Shown here: piece after piece, positions 24,747 to 33,343 of the stretch | Position numbering within the stretch: the stretch's first letter is position 1 | Layout of the letters: the number at the start of each line of letters is the position of its first letter | Source: Lederbergia lenta NBRC 16444 | GTDB lineage: Bacteria > Bacillota > Bacilli > Bacillales > Bacillaceae_C | Reading direction: 5' to 3' | DNA: 64,000 nucleotides | NCBI RefSeq assembly: GCF_001591545.1 | Contig: NZ_BCVC01000001.1 | Coordinates: 434,001 to 498,000 of the forward strand | Made by a program: the position numbers and the translations under genes | The notes under the pieces: model-generated | The model's input: the letters and a program-made list of their open reading frames with translations, nothing else | Database searches by the model: none | What the model was told of the DNA's origin: nothing

Positions 24747-24806
24747 AAATAAGGCTGTTCCTGTAGTCAGTAAATCTATTGACTGCAGGACAGCCTTATT
24801 TTTGAT
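24747..24806 (+). terminator. Terminator of the sugar ABC operon
   Basis: Long stem AAATAAGGCTGT.. / ..CAGCCTTATTT (over 20 pairs with two mismatches), T5 run. Confidence 0.92.
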
Positions 24807-25033
24807 ACAACAAAATCGCATCATCCATTATAATATAAGTATAAGTGTTTATTATAAAATGTGGGCGTTATTTACATTCGTTCATTATCAAAGCAAAGTA
24901 CTAAAAGGCGAGAAACACAATATCTGGCGGACGAACGAATTTTATTTATTCGCAAAATTGGTTAAGATAGCCCCTTGTAGGTTATCGATTCTATAAGAAT
25001 GGAATTGAATTTATTAAACGAGGAGAGTAGAAA

Positions 25034-25537
25034 ATGAATGTCGCTATCGGTTCTTGCAATATCGCAAAGGTAAAAGCAGTAGAAACAGCATTAATAAATG
25101 CGGGGTACACATCAACATTATTACAAGTGGATGCTCCATCAAATGTGAGCAATATGCCATTTTCTGACGAAGAGACGATGCAAGGAGCAATAAATCGAGC
25201 GGAATTCTGTCTGGGGAATCCTGATATCGATATGGCTTTTGGTTTAGAAGGTGGAGTAATGGAAACTTCATTCGGATTGTTTTTATGCAATTGGGGTGCA
25301 GTAGCAAGGAGAGAAAGGGAAACGATTTTAGCAGGAGGAGCAAGAATCAAGCTACCTGAAGAAATTGCTGTGCGATTGCGAACGGGTGAAGAGTTAGGAC
25401 CTTTAATGGATGAATATAGTATGCGAAAAAATGTGCGCTCCAACGAAGGGGCAATTGGAATATTTACGAATGGTGCAATCGATCGGGCAGATATGTTTAT
25501 ACATATTATGAAGATGCTTATTGGACAGCTTAGATAG
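25034..25537 (+). CDS. DUF84 / YjjX-like inosine/xanthosine triphosphatase
   Basis: Protein of 167 aa matching DUF84, whose studied member is E. coli YjjX, a phosphatase acting on ITP and XTP to keep deaminated purines out of nucleic acids. The N-terminus NVAIGSCNIAKVKAVETAL holds the S-x-N-x-x-K substrate loop, and FGLEGGVMET and RSNEGAIGIFTNG are conserved family blocks. GAGGAGAG before the ATG supports the start. The gap 24807-25033 to the left contains no convincing gene. It converges on ytoQ across a hairpin without a T run. Confidence 0.82.
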   Translation: MNVAIGSCNIAKVKAVETALINAGYTSTLLQVDAPSNVSNMPFSDEETMQGAINRAEFCLGNPDIDMAFGLEGGVMETSFGLFLCNWGAVARRERETILAGGARIKLPEEIAVRLRTGEELGPLMDEYSMRKNVRSNEGAIGIFTNGAIDRADMFIHIMKMLIGQLR

Positions 25538-25550
25538 TCTGAAATGGTCA

Positions 25551-25593
25551 GGTCTCATCGATATCGCCACTGGTTGTAGGGATATCGATGACC
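25551..25593. other. Inverted repeat between converging genes
   Basis: TCATCGATATC / GATATCGATGA arms with a 15-nt loop, between the DUF84 gene and ytoQ. No T run follows on either strand, so termination efficiency is doubtful. Confidence 0.55.
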
Positions 25594-25597
25594 TTGT

Positions 25598-26038
25598 TCA
25601 TTCAAAAATATAAGCAAGTGCTTTAATCGCTTGGTTGACTGTTAGGACCGTAGTGTTTGCTTTACTAGAGAGCTCTTTAAGCGGGTGATGCAGTTCCTCC
25701 GGTCGAATCAAAATAAGCGGCTTTCCAAGAGCAATAGCAGCGCTAGCATCCATCGCTGTGTTCCACTGTTTATATTTTTCCCCAAAGAGGGCAATGATAA
25801 TATCCGATTTTTGCATTAATACTTCTGTCCGCAAGTTATTAAAACTAGATGCAGCAGCATCATGAAAAACAGGATTAGGTTGTTCACCTAGAATTTCTGC
25901 GCCAATTCCATCGGAGCGATCATGATCCTCCATAGGTCCGACAAAATCGACAGGAAGCTGGAGAGCCTTTGCCTTCGCTTTCATTTCGGTACGCCAATCA
26001 CTATGAATTTCACCAGCTAAATAAACGGTTAACCTCAT
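25598..26038 (-). CDS. ytoQ: YtoQ-family protein
   Basis: Soluble protein of 146 aa matching the YtoQ family: MRLTVYLAGEIHSDWR, FVGPMEDHDRSDGIGAEILG, NLRTEVLMQKSDIIIALFGE and NTAMDASAAIALGKPLILI. The pattern (Rossmann-like strand with YLAGEI, later SDIIIALFGEKY) recalls nucleoside 2-deoxyribosyltransferase/TIR-like folds, which suggests a nucleotide-related substrate, but no activity is known. Start ATG at 26038 is preceded by GGAGGAGGGG. Synteny with ytoP and ytpP matches B. subtilis. Confidence 0.85.
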   Translation of the reverse strand: MRLTVYLAGEIHSDWRTEMKAKAKALQLPVDFVGPMEDHDRSDGIGAEILGEQPNPVFHDAAASSFNNLRTEVLMQKSDIIIALFGEKYKQWNTAMDASAAIALGKPLILIRPEELHHPLKELSSKANTTVLTVNQAIKALAYIFE

Positions 26039-26186
26039 TAAATATTCCCCTCCTCCATTATCATACCCTCATATTACCATCAGTAGAAAATATAATCCCG
26101 TTGCATGCTTCACTATAAAATAGGGTTGTCAAGTAGATTTTCAAAGTAGTATGATGGTAAATAGTTATCACTCAAGGAGGATCATT

Positions 26187-26693
26187 ATGAAAAAAATCAC
26201 ATTATGCCTGATGATGGCATTTACAGCTATCTTCATTGCTGCATGTGGCCAATCATTTGAAGAGGAAAAAGTAAAAGCGGAGAATCGTGCTGAACAAGCA
26301 TTTTTAAATATATCACCAATTAATGAAACTTTAGACGAGGTTGAATTTCATCTACCGACAGGTCTCGTAGTTAAAAATGAAGAGCCTAATAATGTTATAT
26401 TGGAAAAAGGTTCACATTCTTATATTCTATTCTATAATCCATTTGAGAACATGGATAGCGAAGCATTATATAAAACAGAAAAAAGTAATGAAGAAAATAT
26501 TCTTGTCGATCGAACTTTTAAAAAAGATAATCGATTAGGATATTTAATCATTATGGATGATGGGGACGGACTTTACGAAATAACTACTGGTGTGGGTGGT
26601 GTGAAGGTCACGACTGAGTCGGAATTAAAAGATCTTTCCAAAGACGCTGAGTTATTAATGAAAATTGCCTCCTCAACGAAAATAAATGAATAA
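26187..26693 (+). CDS. Predicted lipoprotein of unknown function
   Basis: Protein of 168 aa with a lipoprotein signal peptide: MKKITLCLMMAFTAIFIAAC, lipidated Cys at residue 20. The mature part is acidic and mostly soluble, without a domain I recognise; it contains ENRAEQAFLN and a Gly-rich TGVGGVKVT stretch. Anchored on the outer face of the membrane. Start ATG at 26187 with a perfect AAGGAGG; the frame is open slightly upstream but without signal-peptide logic. A terminator follows, so it is monocistronic. Confidence 0.78.
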   Translation: MKKITLCLMMAFTAIFIAACGQSFEEEKVKAENRAEQAFLNISPINETLDEVEFHLPTGLVVKNEEPNNVILEKGSHSYILFYNPFENMDSEALYKTEKSNEENILVDRTFKKDNRLGYLIIMDDGDGLYEITTGVGGVKVTTESELKDLSKDAELLMKIASSTKINE

Positions 26694-26702
26694 TGCTTGT
26701 GC

Positions 26703-26737
26703 AAGCACTTCCGGTAACTAGGGAGTGCTTATTTTTT
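26703..26737 (+). terminator. Terminator after the lipoprotein gene
   Basis: Stem AAGCACTTCC / GGGAGTGCTT with one mismatch, then ATTTTTT. Confidence 0.85.
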
Positions 26738-26809
26738 AAAAAAGTTATAGACAAAACATACACCTGTCTTTACACTAGTTATGTAAAGCGAATTACAGGA
26801 GGTTTTAGA

Positions 26810-27826
26810 ATGAAGAACTTTTTAAAAAGAAAAGGAGTGCATGTTTCTACTAAAGCATATTTAATCGATGCACTCAGTTATATGGCATTAGGACTTTTTT
26901 CGTCTTTGATTATAGGTTTAATTATTCATACAATTGGTGAGCAATTTACATGGCCATTTTTTATGGAAATGGGCGACTTGGCGATGGGATTGATGGGACC
27001 AGCAATTGGAGTTGCGATTGCCTATGGGCTTGGGGCTCCTCCATTAGTTATTTTTGCTGCGGTTGCGACAGGGGCTGCTGGAGCTTCACTTGGCGGACCA
27101 GCTGGAGCCTATATAGCTGCTGTGATATCTACTGAAATTGGGAAAATGGTGAGCAAAGAAACAAAAGTAGATATTATCGTAACGCCGTTTGTTACGATAT
27201 TTGCAGGATTTGCTGTGGCTAAATTTATCGGACCTCCGATGGCGAAGTTTATGACAACATTTGGAAGTTGGATCGTATGGGCGACGGAACAAAAGCCCAT
27301 TATCATGGGAATTCTTGTGGCAACATTAATGGGACTTGCCTTGACGGCACCAATCTCTAGTGCAGCAATTGCCTTTATGTTAGATTTGAATGGAATAGCA
27401 GCGGGAGTGGCAACGATTGGATGCAGTGCGCAAATGGTCGGTTTCGCGGTTGCGAGTTATCGAGAAAATAAGGTCGGTGGATTGCTTGCAATTGGTATTG
27501 GTACCTCCATGCTCCAAGTGCCAAATATTATTCGATACCCAGCCATACTTATTCCACCGACTATTGCTGGTATAATTTTAGCGCCGATTGGAACAACAGT
27601 ATGGAAAATGACGAGCAATGCAGCAGGGGCTGGTATGGGAACAAGTGGTTTTGTAGGCCAAATCATGACATTTACTACGATGGGTTTTTCTGTTCAAGTG
27701 CTTTTGCAAGTCATTGTACTCCATCTTATAGGCCCAGCTGTGATAAGCTTAATCATATCCGAATTTATGAGAAAGCGTGGCTGGATTAAACCTGGCCAAA
27801 TGCTAATTAACACTGGAGGGAAATAA
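26810..27826 (+). CDS. Stand-alone PTS EIIC-like membrane protein
   Basis: Integral membrane protein of 338 aa with about eight to ten hydrophobic, glycine- and alanine-rich segments. It resembles the PTS_EIIC_2 family, an EIIC-like module found without EIIA or EIIB domains. [20 protein letters not shown] and [19 protein letters not shown] show the Gly-rich character. With no phosphocarrier subunit encoded here, sugar phosphotransfer is unproven. The frame runs from 26693, but AGGAGG before the ATG at 26810 sets the start. The stop is separated by one base from the TTG start of ytpP, whose ribosome-binding site is inside this gene. Confidence 0.8.
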   Translation: MKNFLKRKGVHVSTKAYLIDALSYMALGLFSSLIIGLIIHTIGEQFTWPFFMEMGDLAMGLMGPAIGVAIAYGLGAPPLVIFAAVATGAAGASLGGPAGAYIAAVISTEIGKMVSKETKVDIIVTPFVTIFAGFAVAKFIGPPMAKFMTTFGSWIVWATEQKPIIMGILVATLMGLALTAPISSAAIAFMLDLNGIAAGVATIGCSAQMVGFAVASYRENKVGGLLAIGIGTSMLQVPNIIRYPAILIPPTIAGIILAPIGTTVWKMTSNAAGAGMGTSGFVGQIMTFTTMGFSVQVLLQVIVLHLIGPAVISLIISEFMRKRGWIKPGQMLINTGGK

Positions 27827-27827
27827 G

Positions 27828-28145
27828 TTGGAAAAATTGCAATCAATGGAACAATACGAGAAATTGAAAAAAGAAGAGAGAACGATCTTCATGTTTTCTG
27901 CAGACTGGTGTCCAGACTGCAGAGTAATTGAGCCCATATTGCCAAGGCTTGAAGCAGATTATCCTGAATATACTTTTATGGAAGTTGATCGTGACCAATT
28001 TATCGATCTTTGCGGAGAACTTGATATTTTCGGAATCCCAAGTTTTATCGCATTCCATAATGGAAAAGAAGCTGGTCGCTTTGTCAGTAAAGATCGCAAA
28101 ACATTAGAAGAAATTGAAGATTTTATTAATGGATTATCAGCATGA
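27828..28145 (+). CDS. ytpP: Thioredoxin-like protein YtpP
   Basis: Thioredoxin-fold protein of 105 aa. The active site [14 protein letters not shown] carries the CPDC pair (C28, C31), and a cis-proline is present in FGIPSFIAF. YtpP of B. subtilis has the same size and is a bacilliredoxin/thioredoxin-type reductant of uncertain partners. A TTG start at 27828 is supported by GGAGGGAAATAAG, which lies within the end of the EIIC-like gene; the one-base gap implies translational coupling. Confidence 0.9.
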   Translation: MEKLQSMEQYEKLKKEERTIFMFSADWCPDCRVIEPILPRLEADYPEYTFMEVDRDQFIDLCGELDIFGIPSFIAFHNGKEAGRFVSKDRKTLEEIEDFINGLSA

Positions 28146-28150
28146 AATGA

Positions 28151-28190
28151 AAAACAAGCCCTATGAGATCTCTCGTAGGGCTTGTTTTAA
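28151..28190 (+). terminator. Terminator after ytpP
   Basis: Perfect stem AAAACAAGCCCTA / TAGGGCTTGTTTT, 12-nt loop, T-rich tail. Confidence 0.9.
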
Positions 28191-28302
28191 ATCGACTAGA
28201 AGCCTTAGCGAGCAGCCATAATCTATCATCGCAAGGGCTAGTGTGGATTTTCTGTAGGGGATGCCCCGAAAAAGATTGCCAGTTTTTACTGATGTGATGC
28301 AA

Positions 28303-29430
28303 TTAAATAGTTACCTGTTTCCTCTTCATTATCCATTTTGTTAAATAAGAGAAAATGATTGCGGTAATCACAGATAATAGGACTGTTACGACCGGATAAA
28401 GGACAGGAAAACCGAAGACATTATACGTGCTAAAATCAACAAACTGTTCTTTTACTTTCATACATTGATAGATGGAAAGTTTTAAGAGTTTGTTGAGCCA
28501 AACGATATTTTCCAAATCCTCAAATACAACATCTATTGCAAATGGTACCCCGAAAATGAATCCAGAGACGAGCAGGGAGAGTAATCCCCTTTTACATATA
28601 GCCGATACACAGATGACTATTAAAGTAAATCCTAGAGCTGCAAGAAGATGCATCGATATCATGATAGGATAGGCCTCACCTAAAGTGATAGGATAAGGTG
28701 CAAAATAATGTTGAAACATCGATTGCAATGGTGCTTTCCACCCGTGGAATCCATATGTATAGACAGAGACGGCTGTATTTAGTGCAACCCATCCGGTGAT
28801 GACTGACAATGTGAAAATCACAGAAGCAATTATTTTAGAAGTAATTGCTTTAGATCGACCATATTTTGAGCTAAGTAAAAATTGGTCCATGCCAGAACTA
28901 TATTCATTAGAAAGGATCGGAGCAATCCCAATAATGATTAAAAAGGCGGTAATAACAAATCCAAAAGTGTAGATCATATCAATTATTTGAGCCGGACCGG
29001 CATCATAATAAAACTTGGACATATTAATTTTAGACAGCATGTTTTTTTCTAATTCTGCTGCCCTTTCTTTATAAGAAGTTGAGTCAGTATTGATTATCGC
29101 AGTCAAATCTGCTATTCGCTTTTCATGCTTATGCGCATTACCAAGTTGATAAGCAAATGATTCTGAAATGCCGTATAACAATCTTTCTTGTGGTGTTTCA
29201 ATACCTGACTCCATTTTCTTCTCAATTTCTATTATCTCCTTATCCAGATAGGCAAGTTTATCTGCCGTTATTTCTCCCTCCCATTGTTTGTAAACGAGAT
29301 AATTCGCTTGTTCACTCTCCCTATCCATGTACAGTCCTAGCGAAATAATTAACATTAAAACACCAAACAATATGTAAATACTTTTCTGCCGATATATTTT
29401 ATATAATTCAAACTTGAGCAATTGCCGCAT
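28303..29430 (-). CDS. ABC-2 type transporter permease
   Basis: Membrane protein of 375 aa: one hydrophobic helix at the N-terminus, a large extracytoplasmic loop of about 120 residues (charged, Glu/Lys-rich), then five or six further segments, the usual layout of ABC-2 exporter permeases (YhgE/bacitracin- or Na+-exporter-like). SNEYSSGMDQFLLSSKYGR is the conserved cytoplasmic loop that meets the ATPase. It overlaps the ATPase gene upstream by 23 bp, starting from a good GAGGAGGACC site. Last gene of the four-gene ECF module; substrate unknown. Confidence 0.85.
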   Translation of the reverse strand: MRQLLKFELYKIYRQKSIYILFGVLMLIISLGLYMDRESEQANYLVYKQWEGEITADKLAYLDKEIIEIEKKMESGIETPQERLLYGISESFAYQLGNAHKHEKRIADLTAIINTDSTSYKERAAELEKNMLSKINMSKFYYDAGPAQIIDMIYTFGFVITAFLIIIGIAPILSNEYSSGMDQFLLSSKYGRSKAITSKIIASVIFTLSVITGWVALNTAVSVYTYGFHGWKAPLQSMFQHYFAPYPITLGEAYPIMISMHLLAALGFTLIVICVSAICKRGLLSLLVSGFIFGVPFAIDVVFEDLENIVWLNKLLKLSIYQCMKVKEQFVDFSTYNVFGFPVLYPVVTVLLSVITAIIFSYLTKWIMKRKQVTI

Positions 29431-30295
29431 CTTGGTCCTCCTCGAAAAAATATAAATATAAATCTTCTAAATTTGCTTTGGCAATAATAGCATTAGCCGA
29501 TGGTTGTTCATCGTTTATGATCCGTAGTTCCACACCTTTCTCTGTGCGGATAATATTGCCAACCTTAAAATCAGTTTGGTACGTCGGAATTTCTCGCTCT
29601 GAAGCTTGAACAAGCCAAACCTTTCCCTCTATTTCTTTCAATAGCTCTTGTGAATCTCGTTTATGCAGCAATTTGCCGGATTTTAAAATTAAGATTTCCT
29701 TAGCGATAAATTCTATATCTGACACGATATGAGTTGATAGTAAAACGATTCTATCCCCACTTATGGTGGACAATAGATTCCGGAAGCGAATTCTTTCCTT
29801 TGGATCAAGTCCTGCTGTCGGCTCATCGACAATTAATATTTTCGGGTCATTCAAAAGTGCTTGTGCGATCCCAATCCGCTGTTTCATCCCGCCAGAAAAC
29901 GATCCGACTTTCTTTTTACGGACATGCGTGAGGTTGACAAGTTCCAATAATTCTTCTACCTTCAACAAGGCATATTTTTTCTCCAAGCCTTTTAAAGCAG
30001 CAATATAAAGAAGGAATTTCTCCGCAGTGAAATTTTTATATAACCCAATATGTTGGGGGAGATAGCCGATCAGGTCCCGATATTGATCCCCCAGCTTGAA
30101 AATGTTTGCTCCGTTGAGCTCGATTGTACCTTCCGTAGGGGAGACGACTGTTGCTAACATCCTCATTAACGTCGTTTTCCCTGAGCCATTTGCACCTAAA
30201 ATTCCATATACGCCATTTGTAAATTGGCATGATAGTTCATTTACTGCTACGTGTTTTCCAAATTTCTTTGATAAATTATTAATGGTTAAATTCAT
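29408..30295 (-). CDS. ABC transporter ATP-binding protein
   Basis: Cytoplasmic ATPase of 295 aa driving the ABC-2 exporter. Walker A GANGSGKTT (from about residue 34), Q-loop in YLPQHIGLY, signature FSGGMKQR, Walker B ILIVDEPTAGLDP and switch His in LLSTHIV. The last 80 residues form an accessory domain common in bacitracin/antibiotic-export ATPases. It overlaps the upstream membrane-protein gene by 17 bp and the permease downstream by 23 bp, so the module is tightly coupled. Confidence 0.9.
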   Translation of the reverse strand: MNLTINNLSKKFGKHVAVNELSCQFTNGVYGILGANGSGKTTLMRMLATVVSPTEGTIELNGANIFKLGDQYRDLIGYLPQHIGLYKNFTAEKFLLYIAALKGLEKKYALLKVEELLELVNLTHVRKKKVGSFSGGMKQRIGIAQALLNDPKILIVDEPTAGLDPKERIRFRNLLSTISGDRIVLLSTHIVSDIEFIAKEILILKSGKLLHKRDSQELLKEIEGKVWLVQASEREIPTYQTDFKVGNIIRTEKGVELRIINDEQPSANAIIAKANLEDLYLYFFEEDQDAAIAQV

Positions 30296-31031
30296 GGTAA
30301 ACCCCTCTTTTAATCATTCTAATTGCCAAGCCAATTCCGATAATGGCACAAGAAAGAACGGCGATGGATAACTTTTCTGATACTATTAGATGGATGTCAA
30401 TGACATTGCCGACAATCAAGCCTAAAAAAATCATGATGGCCAATGAAATGGGCATTACGAATAATGTTCTAAATTTAATAGATAGCAACAAACTAATTGA
30501 TACGATTGCTGAGTAGGGAGCAGCCCAATATTGCAGTAAGTCCATCAATACGAGCGGTGTTGCAAAGAAGCTAAATATAAAGATCAGCAATAGCGTGCAA
30601 GCAAGGTTAAAGAGCCCCACCAATGTCAGTTTCGAAAGGATCAAATTAGATACTGAAAATTTGAACGAAAGTTCTAGCTCCATCATACCTTGGTCTCTAC
30701 TACGGAATATTTCGTAAAGGCTGATAATGATTGGAATGGGGGATAAAGAAAATAAAGTTAAATAGGGATCTCCCTCAATCAAAAAAACAATGCTTAAGCC
30801 TAATAATAAATAAAGGAGATTGCTTATCCAAAATGTCTGAGAAAATTGTAATGATTCTAGAAAGGCATTTCGCAAAGGTGCAGGAATTACATAAGCCAAT
30901 GGTTGTGGTTTCTTTCTAGGTACATAAGAATGCAATTGCATAATTGTTTTTTCGACTTTTTCTTCGTCTGGATATTCAATATCAAATTCGGATAACCACT
31001 CTTCTAGTTCATGATCGTTTAGCTTTTTCAT
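30279..31031 (-). CDS. Membrane protein of ECF module, possible anti-sigma factor
   Basis: Protein of 250 aa. An N-terminal cytoplasmic region of about 75 residues (LNDHELEEWLSEFDIEYP and onward) is followed by six hydrophobic segments. The order sigma gene then short-soluble-domain membrane protein is the usual layout for an ECF sigma/anti-sigma pair, but I see no zinc-binding HxxxCxxC anti-sigma motif, so this role is inference. It could also be an ABC-2 type permease subunit. ATG at 31031 follows AGAGGTGACGACA; the frame opens nine bases earlier at GTG. It overlaps the sigma gene by 23 bp and the ATPase gene by 17 bp. Confidence 0.7.
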   Translation of the reverse strand: MKKLNDHELEEWLSEFDIEYPDEEKVEKTIMQLHSYVPRKKPQPLAYVIPAPLRNAFLESLQFSQTFWISNLLYLLLGLSIVFLIEGDPYLTLFSLSPIPIIISLYEIFRSRDQGMMELELSFKFSVSNLILSKLTLVGLFNLACTLLLIFIFSFFATPLVLMDLLQYWAAPYSAIVSISLLLSIKFRTLFVMPISLAIMIFLGLIVGNVIDIHLIVSEKLSIAVLSCAIIGIGLAIRMIKRGVYHEFNH

Positions 31032-31572
31032 TGTCGTCACCTCTTTGTAAAGTAGATTTCAGTTTTTCCATTCCTTGCCGCAAGCGTGATTTTACAGTCG
31101 AATCATTCGTCTGCATAATAGTAGCAATTTCTTTGATCTTAAAATCATGATAAAATCTGAGTAGAATGGTTGTGCTTTGAAATTCCGGTAATGATTTAAT
31201 GGCATCGATGATTTCTCGTCGTCTCTCTTTTTTCTCGAAAATATAAGGAACATTTTCATTAGAAGAATGGCTGTCACTAAGTTCGTCTGTCATTTGTGTC
31301 GCTTGAAATGCTTTAGAACGAAAATAATCATTGCTATGATTGACAGCTAGTGTATAAAGCCAGGATTTAAATTGTGCCTTTTCCTTGTAGGTATGGATGC
31401 TTTTCAACATTTTCATGAATACTTCTTGGGTTAGATCATAGGCAATATCTTTATTTCCTGTTCTGCGATAAATAAAAGCATATATTTGTTTATAGTAGCG
31501 TTTCACAAGCACCTCCATAGCGGAATGACTTCCCGCTTTTATTTCTTTAACTAAGTCAATGTCAGGAATCAA
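31009..31572 (-). CDS. ECF-family RNA polymerase sigma factor
   Basis: Sigma-70 family, extracytoplasmic-function group, 187 aa. Region 2 is seen as YKQIYAFIYRRTGNKDIAYD, QEVFMKML and FKSWLYTLAVNHSNDYFRSK (about residues 27-87). Region 4 is near the C-terminus with FHDFKIKEIATIM-like helix-turn-helix (LRFYHDFKIKEIATIMQ, then STVKSRLRQGMEKL). The GTG at 31581 has its ribosome-binding site overlapping; GAGGTGA then CAAAA then TTG at 31572 is a better start. It heads a four-gene overlapping operon with a membrane protein and an ABC exporter. A possible ECF-type promoter lies immediately upstream (31594-31620). Confidence 0.88.
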   Translation of the reverse strand: MIPDIDLVKEIKAGSHSAMEVLVKRYYKQIYAFIYRRTGNKDIAYDLTQEVFMKMLKSIHTYKEKAQFKSWLYTLAVNHSNDYFRSKAFQATQMTDELSDSHSSNENVPYIFEKKERRREIIDAIKSLPEFQSTTILLRFYHDFKIKEIATIMQTNDSTVKSRLRQGMEKLKSTLQRGDDNEKAKRS

Positions 31573-31593
31573 TTTTGTCACCTCGTCTAGTTG

Positions 31594-31620
31594 AACGATA
31601 TTGGGGTAGGAAAAGTTTTA
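31594..31620 (-). promoter_or_regulatory. Candidate autoregulatory ECF promoter
   Basis: Minus strand: TAAAAC (31620-31615), a 17-nt spacer with T-rich start, then CGTT (31597-31594). It resembles the B. subtilis ECF pattern TGAAAC-N16-CGT, placed 13-25 nt before the sigma gene start. ECF operons are typically autoregulated. Confidence 0.45.
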
Positions 31621-31743
31621 AAAAAAGAGAATTAAAATTAAAGTTGCATAAATGATGTTAATATTGTATCTGATTCTTTGAGACCTAAAGGAGTTTGTTG
31701 TAAAATGTAATATAGCTTATTTTGCGCCCAAGGAGGGTGAATA

Positions 31744-32553
31744 ATGAAAAAATTGACGGAGAGTAAATTAAGAAAAGAGCTTGAGAGTCGCTTGCAAAAA
31801 ACTGGCAGAGCGTTCACATATGATCGTGAAAAAGAAAGTTTGCGCATTGAAAATGAAGAAACTGGTAAAGGGATTGATGTGGCGTTATCGGACATTGTTG
31901 CGAAGTGGCATGTCAGGAAGGAAAAAGCGATCGATGAAGTTGTCTATTATGTAGAAGAAGCGATTGAAGTGATGGGCAAGGATCAAAAAGTTGAAGGAAG
32001 TGAAAGGAAAGTTTATCCTGTTATTCGTTCAACCTCTTTTCCAACTGAATCTGAAGAGGGCATTACATTCATGACGGATGAGCATACGGCAGAAACAAGG
32101 ATCTATTATGCACTTGATTTAGGAAATACATATCGATTACTTGATGAAACATTAATAGAAAACGAAGGCCTTGATACGAAGGAAATTCGAGAAATGGCTC
32201 GGTTTAATGTTCGTTCACTACCTGCCAACATGAAAAAGGATACAGTAGCAGGAAATGATTTTTATTTTTTAAACACGAATGATGGATATGATGCTAGCCG
32301 AATTTTGAATGAAAAATTTATGCAGGAGAAGGCAGATCAGATTGAGGGCGATATGGCTGTAGCGGTACCGCATCAAGATGTACTCATCATAGCAGATATT
32401 CGGAATGAAACTGGATATGATATTTTAGCGCAAATGACGATGAATTTTTTCGCTGATGGTAATGTGCCAATCACAGCATTGTCATTTATTTATGAGAATG
32501 GAAAACTTGAACCTATTTTTATTTTAGGAAAAAATCGCAAAGCGGATAAGTGA
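31744..32553 (+). CDS. ytpQ: YtpQ (DUF1444) protein
   Basis: Soluble protein of 269 aa matching DUF1444/Ytp[21 protein letters not shown] at the start, then [31 protein letters not shown], and [19 protein letters not shown] towards the end. Function unknown. Start ATG at 31744 has AAGGAGGG ideally spaced. It is followed 14 bp later by ytpR, as in B. subtilis, and the two are probably cotranscribed. The divergent ECF module separates it from ytpP. Confidence 0.88.
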   Translation: MKKLTESKLRKELESRLQKTGRAFTYDREKESLRIENEETGKGIDVALSDIVAKWHVRKEKAIDEVVYYVEEAIEVMGKDQKVEGSERKVYPVIRSTSFPTESEEGITFMTDEHTAETRIYYALDLGNTYRLLDETLIENEGLDTKEIREMARFNVRSLPANMKKDTVAGNDFYFLNTNDGYDASRILNEKFMQEKADQIEGDMAVAVPHQDVLIIADIRNETGYDILAQMTMNFFADGNVPITALSFIYENGKLEPIFILGKNRKADK

Positions 32554-32567
32554 AAGGGGAAAGAAAC

Positions 32568-33170
32568 ATGAACGTATTTTATAATGAAGAGGGAATTGGC
32601 GATACGCTGATCATTACATTAAAAGAAATTGAAAATAAAACATTTGACCGTAAGGGTGACGTAGCTCGTATTTATGATGAAGAAACTAATGAAACTGGTG
32701 GATTCAATATTTTTAACGCATCAAGCTACCTACAAGTGAAAGCAAAAGGATTAGTCGAATTGAATGAAGACCTCATTGAAAAAATCAATGAGACCATTGC
32801 TAAAAATGGTTTCGAAGAAAAACTAGAAGCTGATTTCACGCCGAAATTTGTTGTGGGTTATGTAAAGGGAAAAGACAAGCATCCAAATGCGGATAAACTA
32901 AGCATTTGTACAGTTGATGTGGGCTCGGAGGAATTGCAAATCGTTTGTGGCGCACCAAATGTAGAAGCAGGACAAAAAGTGGTCGTTGCAAAAGTGGGCG
33001 CAGTAATGCCAAGCGGAATGTTAATTAAGGATGCAGAGCTAAGAGGTGTACCATCCAGTGGAATGATTTGTGCAGCACGTGAGCTGGAGCTTCCAAATGC
33101 ACCACAAGAAAAAGGAATTCTTGTTTTGGAAGATGAAAAGTATGAAGTAGGACAAGCATTTACTTTTTAA
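32568..33170 (+). CDS. ytpR: YtpR tRNA-binding-domain protein
   Basis: Protein of 200 aa with a DUF4479-like N-terminal part (about residues 1-95) and a C-terminal EMAPII/CsaA-type tRNA-binding OB-fold domain (about 95-200): KHPNADKLSICTVDVG, IVCGAPNVEAGQKVVVAKVG and SSGMICAARELEL. The domain equals the N-terminal part of PheT; free-standing versions bind tRNA structure, but the exact role of YtpR is unknown. The ATG at 32568 follows AAAGGGGAAAG. A hairpin follows the stop. Confidence 0.88.
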   Translation: MNVFYNEEGIGDTLIITLKEIENKTFDRKGDVARIYDEETNETGGFNIFNASSYLQVKAKGLVELNEDLIEKINETIAKNGFEEKLEADFTPKFVVGYVKGKDKHPNADKLSICTVDVGSEELQIVCGAPNVEAGQKVVVAKVGAVMPSGMLIKDAELRGVPSSGMICAARELELPNAPQEKGILVLEDEKYEVGQAFTF

Positions 33171-33183
33171 GCTATTAATGGTT

Positions 33184-33216
33184 GCGAATGGATTTCCATC
33201 CGCATTTGTTATTAGT
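33184..33216 (+). terminator. Terminator after ytpR
   Basis: Imperfect stem GCGAATGGAT / ATCCGCATTTG with TTCC loop, then TTATTAGT. Confidence 0.55.
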
Positions 33217-33253
33217 AAGAGGAAATTGTGTCTAACTTAGGAATTATACAATC

Positions 33254-33325
33254 TAGAAAGTATTCAGATAATATGATATAATTTTTTCCATCTAGACTTC
33301 GATGAGAGTTCGAAGTCTATTTTTA
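33254..33325 (+). promoter_or_regulatory. Promoter followed at once by a terminator hairpin, upstream of sulP
   Basis: TAGAAA (33254-33259), 17-nt spacer, TATAAT (33277-33282), expected start near 33289. A 10-bp perfect hairpin TAGACTTCGA / TCGAAGTCTA (33293-33302 with 33310-33319) plus TTTTTATT follows directly. This is either a very short leader attenuator of sulP or a stray terminator. Confidence 0.5.
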
Positions 33326-33343
33326 TTGATGAGGGGTGTTTTT

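Noticed and set aside
24802-24996. Possible 64-aa protein on the plus strand after the sugar ABC operon
   Set aside because: No ribosome-binding site, starts inside the T run of a terminator, and the composition is not protein-like.
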